DNA from: Lentzea guizhouensis
GTDB taxonomy: Bacteria; Actinomycetota; Actinomycetes; Mycobacteriales; Pseudonocardiaceae
Assembly (NCBI RefSeq): GCF_001701025.1
Contig: NZ_CP016793.1
Span: forward strand, 744,001-808,000
Length of the DNA stretch: 64,000 nt
Direction: 5' to 3'
Part shown: positions 61,311 to 64,000 of the stretch, one piece after another
Position numbering within the stretch: position 1 is the stretch's first letter
How the letters are laid out: every line of letters begins with the position of its first letter
The notes under the pieces: generated by a model
What the model was told of the DNA's origin: nothing
Databases searched by the model: none
Seen by the model: only the letters and a program-made list of their open reading frames with translations
Made by a program: the position numbers and the translations under genes

Positions 61311-62786
61311 CTAGGGCAGGGAGTCCAGATGCGGGGCGACCGTGTTGGCGAACTGCCAGTTGTTCGAGGCGTCCCAGTTGATCGACCACGTCATGGCGCC
61401 GCGGATCGACGGCCAGGTCGTGGTCGGCTTGAACGTCCCGCAGTTCGTGCCGCGCGCGAGGCAGCTGAGCGCGTTGTTGACGTTGGACGGCGCCTGGTAC
61501 CCGCCACCGGCACCCGAGGGTGACGCGGGCAGGCCGAGGCCGACCTGGTCGGCGCGCAGGCCGCTCTGCAGCTGGATGCACGCGAGCGCGGTCAGGAAGT
61601 TGACCGTGCCCTGGCTGTGGACCTGCTGGTCGCAGCCGAGCATCGAACCGGAGTTGTAGTACTGCATGTTGACGATGGTCAGGATGTCCTTGGTGGCCAG
61701 CGCCAGCTTGAAGTACTCGGCGTTGACGTTCTGCATGTCGATCGTCTGCGGCGCCATCGTGATGACCTTGCCGCCACCGGCGTGGATGCTGCGCAGCGCC
61801 TGGCCCATGTACTGGGCGTTGACGCCGTTCTCCAGGTCGATGTCGACGCCGTCGAAGCCGTAGCTGGAGATCAGGCCCTTGACGCTGTTGGCGAAGTTGG
61901 TCGCCGCCGTCGAGTTGCCGACGCTGATCGTGCCCTTCTCACCACCGACGGAGATGATCACCTTCTGGCCGCGGGCCTGCACGGTCTTCACGTCGGCGCG
62001 GAACTGCGCGTCGGTGTAGCCGCCGAGCTGGCTGCTCAGGCCGGGGTCGAGGTTGAACGCGACCTGGCCCTGCACCGCCGTGGCGTCGGCGAACGAGACC
62101 GCGATGATGTCGTAGGTGGTGGGGACGTCAGCCAGACGCAGAGCGCGCGCACCGTTGTAGAAGTTCTGCCAGTAGCCCGTCAGCACGTGCTTCGGCAGAC
62201 CGGTGTTCGGCGGGTTGCTGGTCGTGGTGGTCGTCGTCGTGGTCGTCGTAGTGGTGGTGGTCGACGTCGTCGTGCTCGTGGTCGTGGTCGTCGGCGGCGT
62301 GCCGGGACCGTCGAGGTTGACGTCGTCGGCGTAGTAGGCGGGCTGGCCGTACCAGCCGTGCAGGTAGATCGTGACGTTGGTGGCGCTGCCTGAGTTGAAG
62401 TCGAGGGTGAGCTGGCTGAAGCCGCTCGAGCCCGGCGTCCACGTGTTCTTCTCCACGCCGCCGGTGACACCGAGGTAGACGTAGCTGCCCTGCACCCACG
62501 CGCTCAGCTTGTAGGCCGTGTTCGGCTGCACCGAGACGGTCTGCTGGCACCGCGCGTTGCCCTGGCCGGCCGGGGCGCCCTGCAGCGCGTACTGCCCGGT
62601 GCGCTTCGTGCTCGACGTGGCACTGGTGCCCTCGGTGCACGTCCAGCCGCTCAGGTTGCCCGCCTCGAACCCGCTGTTGGCGGCGAGGTTCGCGGCGGCG
62701 GCGTTGCCGTTCATCACCAACACCAGACCGGCACAGGCGAAGAAGGCCGACAGCAGCGCTATCGCTGCTCGTCTGGTCTTGGACAT
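61311..62786 (-). CDS. Secreted GH18 chitinase with carbohydrate-binding domain and Thr linker
   Basis: A 491-residue secreted chitinase. Signal peptide (AIALLSAFFACAGLVLVM) then a CBM-like beta domain (ANSGFEAGNLSGWTCTEG, residues about 35-165), a Thr-rich linker of about 25 residues, and a GH18 domain with the catalytic DGVDIDLE motif (Glu general acid) and GYWQNFYNGA at its start. It hydrolyses chitin outside the cell. The ATG at 62786 is preferred. A DasR-like site lies upstream, which fits N-acetylglucosamine control. Confidence 0.9.
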   Translation of the reverse strand: MSKTRRAAIALLSAFFACAGLVLVMNGNAAAANLAANSGFEAGNLSGWTCTEGTSATSSTKRTGQYALQGAPAGQGNARCQQTVSVQPNTAYKLSAWVQGSYVYLGVTGGVEKNTWTPGSSGFSQLTLDFNSGSATNVTIYLHGWYGQPAYYADDVNLDGPGTPPTTTTTSTTTSTTTTTTTTTTTTTTSNPPNTGLPKHVLTGYWQNFYNGARALRLADVPTTYDIIAVSFADATAVQGQVAFNLDPGLSSQLGGYTDAQFRADVKTVQARGQKVIISVGGEKGTISVGNSTAATNFANSVKGLISSYGFDGVDIDLENGVNAQYMGQALRSIHAGGGKVITMAPQTIDMQNVNAEYFKLALATKDILTIVNMQYYNSGSMLGCDQQVHSQGTVNFLTALACIQLQSGLRADQVGLGLPASPSGAGGGYQAPSNVNNALSCLARGTNCGTFKPTTTWPSIRGAMTWSINWDASNNWQFANTVAPHLDSLP

Positions 62787-62834
62787 GGTCCACCTCCACA
62801 CATCATGCGGCGGCCATGTTGTGAGTGGACTAAA

Positions 62835-62850
62835 AATGGACTAGACCACT
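62835..62850 (-). promoter_or_regulatory. DasR-responsive (dre-like) operator before the chitinase
   Basis: AATGGACTAGACCACT matches the dre consensus ACTGGTCTAGACCACT at 14 of 16 positions. It lies 49 bases upstream of the chitinase start and 35 bases before the divergent HD gene. DasR represses chitin-use genes in streptomycetes. Control here is inferred from the site. Confidence 0.65.
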
Positions 62851-62884
62851 GCGGTTGGTCAAGCCCTGGTTTAGCTTGGTGGCC

Positions 62885-63316
62885 GTGTTCACCCTCGAAG
62901 ACGCCATCGCGACCGCCACCGCCGCCCACGAGGGCCAGGTCGACAAGTCGGGCCGGCCGTACATCGGACACCCGTTGCGGGTCATGGCCGCCGTGACGGG
63001 CGAGCACGCGCAGATGGCCGCCGTCCTGCACGACGTCATCGAGGACACCCCGGTGACCGGCGCCGACCTGCTCGCCGCCGGCTGCCCGCCCGAGGTCGTC
63101 GACGCCGTCGTCGCGCTGTCGCACCTGCCGGACGAGCCGCAGGAGGACTACCTGCGCCGCGTCGCCGCCAACCCGCTGGCCGTGACGGTGAAGCGCGCCG
63201 ACATCGGCGACAACCTCTCACCGGCCCGCATCGCCCGCCTCGACGCCGCCACCCGAGATCGCTTGAAGGCCAAGTACGCGCGTGCGCTGGGGTTGCTCGA
63301 CGAGTTCGTGAGCTAG
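62885..63316 (+). CDS. HD-domain phosphohydrolase (SpoT hydrolase-like, short)
   Basis: A protein of about 143 residues with the small-alarmone/SpoT-like HD hydrolase core: YIGHPLRVMAAVT, AAVLHDVIEDTPVT (the HD pair) and KRADIGDNLSPAR. It lacks the synthetase domain. It may hydrolyse ppGpp or a related nucleotide (MESH1-like), but that is not certain. The GTG at 62885 fits the start FTLEDAIATATAAH; the longer ATG at 62855 would overlap the dre region less plausibly. Confidence 0.72.
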   Translation: MFTLEDAIATATAAHEGQVDKSGRPYIGHPLRVMAAVTGEHAQMAAVLHDVIEDTPVTGADLLAAGCPPEVVDAVVALSHLPDEPQEDYLRRVAANPLAVTVKRADIGDNLSPARIARLDAATRDRLKAKYARALGLLDEFVS

Positions 63317-63390
63317 CTGACCTTCTTCATCGGTACAGACCTCGTGAACAGGGTGTATTATCGAATCGTAACCAAGATTGGAAGGACACG

Positions 63391-63615
63391 ATGACCCGCC
63401 ACGACCTGTCCGTGAAGTCCCTGCGATCGAGCCTGGCGACCCGCCGTGACGCTCGGACGAAGCGCCGGAGCCTGGAGCGGCAGTTGGCCAGCTACACCTC
63501 CGAGAGCGACCGCCTCGAACTGGACGCCATCCTCTCCCGCCACAGCACCGAGGAGACGAGCGAGCTCCGTTCGATCATCAACCGCCAGGCGATGGACCGC
63601 TTGATCCACGCCTGA
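63391..63615 (+). CDS. Small conserved hypothetical protein
   Basis: A 74-residue basic, helical protein (SLATRRDARTKRRSLERQLASY, SELRSIINRQAMDRLI). Short proteins of this kind are conserved in actinobacteria; the function is unknown. An AT-rich promoter-like stretch (GTGTATTATCGAATCG, from 63352) precedes it, and a strong hairpin follows, so it is a single-gene unit. Confidence 0.65.
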   Translation: MTRHDLSVKSLRSSLATRRDARTKRRSLERQLASYTSESDRLELDAILSRHSTEETSELRSIINRQAMDRLIHA

Positions 63616-63629
63616 CCGGCACCTGTGTG

Positions 63630-63661
63630 GGCCACCCCCGGCAACGCCGCCGCGGGTGGCC
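63630..63661 (+). terminator. Intrinsic terminator after the 74-residue protein gene
   Basis: GGCCACCC and GGGTGGCC form an 8-bp stem around a 16-base GC-rich loop, followed by TTTGCGTTT. It lies 15 bases after the stop and is a convincing intrinsic terminator. Confidence 0.8.
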
Positions 63662-63686
63662 TTTGCGTTTCCAGGGTGCGGATCTT

Positions 63687-64000
63687 CTAGTAAAGGCGCT
63701 TTACCACGAGCACGTTGTCCTTGCGCGGCTCCTGCTGACCATCCGGTCCGACGAGCATCCGCTCGACGACGTCGTCGGTGATGATGATCCAGTTGTCGCC
63801 GAGCTTGAGGTGGTCGAGCACGTCCTTGGTCGTCGGGAAGTAGTAGTCGTGGTGCTCCGACCACGACGGCGCGCTCGCGTGCCCGCCGACGACCAGCCGC
63901 CCGCCGGGAGCGACCGCCTCCGAAGCGCGCTTGAGGATGCTGTTGCGCTCCCCGTCCTCCTCGACCGGCGAGTGCAGGAACTGAGCACTGACGAGGTCGT
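63687..64000 (-). CDS. Class I SAM-dependent methyltransferase-like protein, 5' end cut by window
   Basis: The C-terminal 103 residues of a protein whose start lies beyond the right edge. The visible part, DLVSAQFLHSPVEE, ILKRASEAVAPGGRLVVGGH and HHDYYFPTTKDVLDHL, fits the post-motif II region of a class I methyltransferase (LKPGGRL-type loop). The N-terminal SAM site is not visible, so the assignment rests on this pattern. A small GTAAAG-GCG-CTTTAC hairpin covers its stop codon. Confidence 0.65.
   Translation of the reverse strand, partial: DLVSAQFLHSPVEEDGERNSILKRASEAVAPGGRLVVGGHASAPSWSEHHDYYFPTTKDVLDHLKLGDNWIIITDDVVERMLVGPDGQQEPRKDNVLVVKRLY

Noticed and set aside
63690..63704. GTAAAG-GCG-CTTTAC hairpin as a terminator for the methyltransferase-like gene
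   Set aside because: The stem lies within the last codons and stop and has no following T-run on that strand; the stronger hairpin at 63630-63661 serves the region.

Overview
The window is high-GC actinobacterial chromosome, and gene content and order suggest a Pseudonocardiaceae-type organism (Lentzea/Saccharothrix-like). The pointers are GTG starts, many 1-4 base start/stop overlaps, the mycobacteria-like block uppS-recO-era ... corC-ybeY-phoH ... dnaJ-hrcA, an AfsR/SARP regulator, rare TTA codons, and an APS-reductase sulfate pathway. The genus is inference; no rRNA or other marker is present.

Layout. (1) 1-16831, mostly minus strand, is housekeeping: a partial permease, uppS, recO, era, a CBS/CorC protein, ybeY, phoH (split by a 335-residue intein), rsmE, dnaJ and hrcA, with two GNAT genes, a HIT protein, a TetR regulator and a hydrolase between them. 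(2) 17100-31067, plus strand, is one tightly coupled run of eleven genes: transaldolase-like, HAD/class II aldolase fusion, a propeller/Ig/TPP-enzyme fusion broken before its cofactor domain, the TPP cofactor domain, a TreT-like GT4, an aldo-keto reductase, a GH13 glucosidase, an alditol oxidase, then cysC-cysD-cysN for PAPS. I do not recognise this combination; it is the best candidate for an undescribed system. (3) 31088-39103 holds a SARP/AfsR regulator, a divergent XRE-ATPase regulator with a TTA codon, a frameshifted FAD protein, a ROK regulator and an MFS transporter (also TTA). (4) 39147-50068 is sulfur metabolism: cysQ, hemW, then a leader peptide plus RBS-sequestering hairpin before sulfite reductase, a zinc-ribbon peptide, cysH, a second cysDN, a sulfonate-type ABC transporter and a frameshifted sirohydrochlorin chelatase. 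(5) 50069-64000 is mixed accessory DNA: secreted proteins, a DJ-1/MarR fusion remnant, a barnase/barstar pair, an APC permease, two DUF885 copies (one decayed), a nitronate monooxygenase, a phosphodiesterase, a GH18 chitinase with a DasR-like site, and small genes.

How the parts connect. Region 4 reduces sulfate: CysDN makes APS, CysH reduces it to sulfite, SirA makes sulfide using siroheme from the chelatase, and the ABC transporter brings in sulfur. Region 2 carries its own CysDN plus APS kinase and so makes PAPS, the donor for sulfation, next to sugar enzymes; CysQ would remove the PAP by-product. No sulfotransferase lies in the window. Several genes are disrupted, some by apparent single-base indels in GC-rich runs, so assembly error must be separated from real decay.
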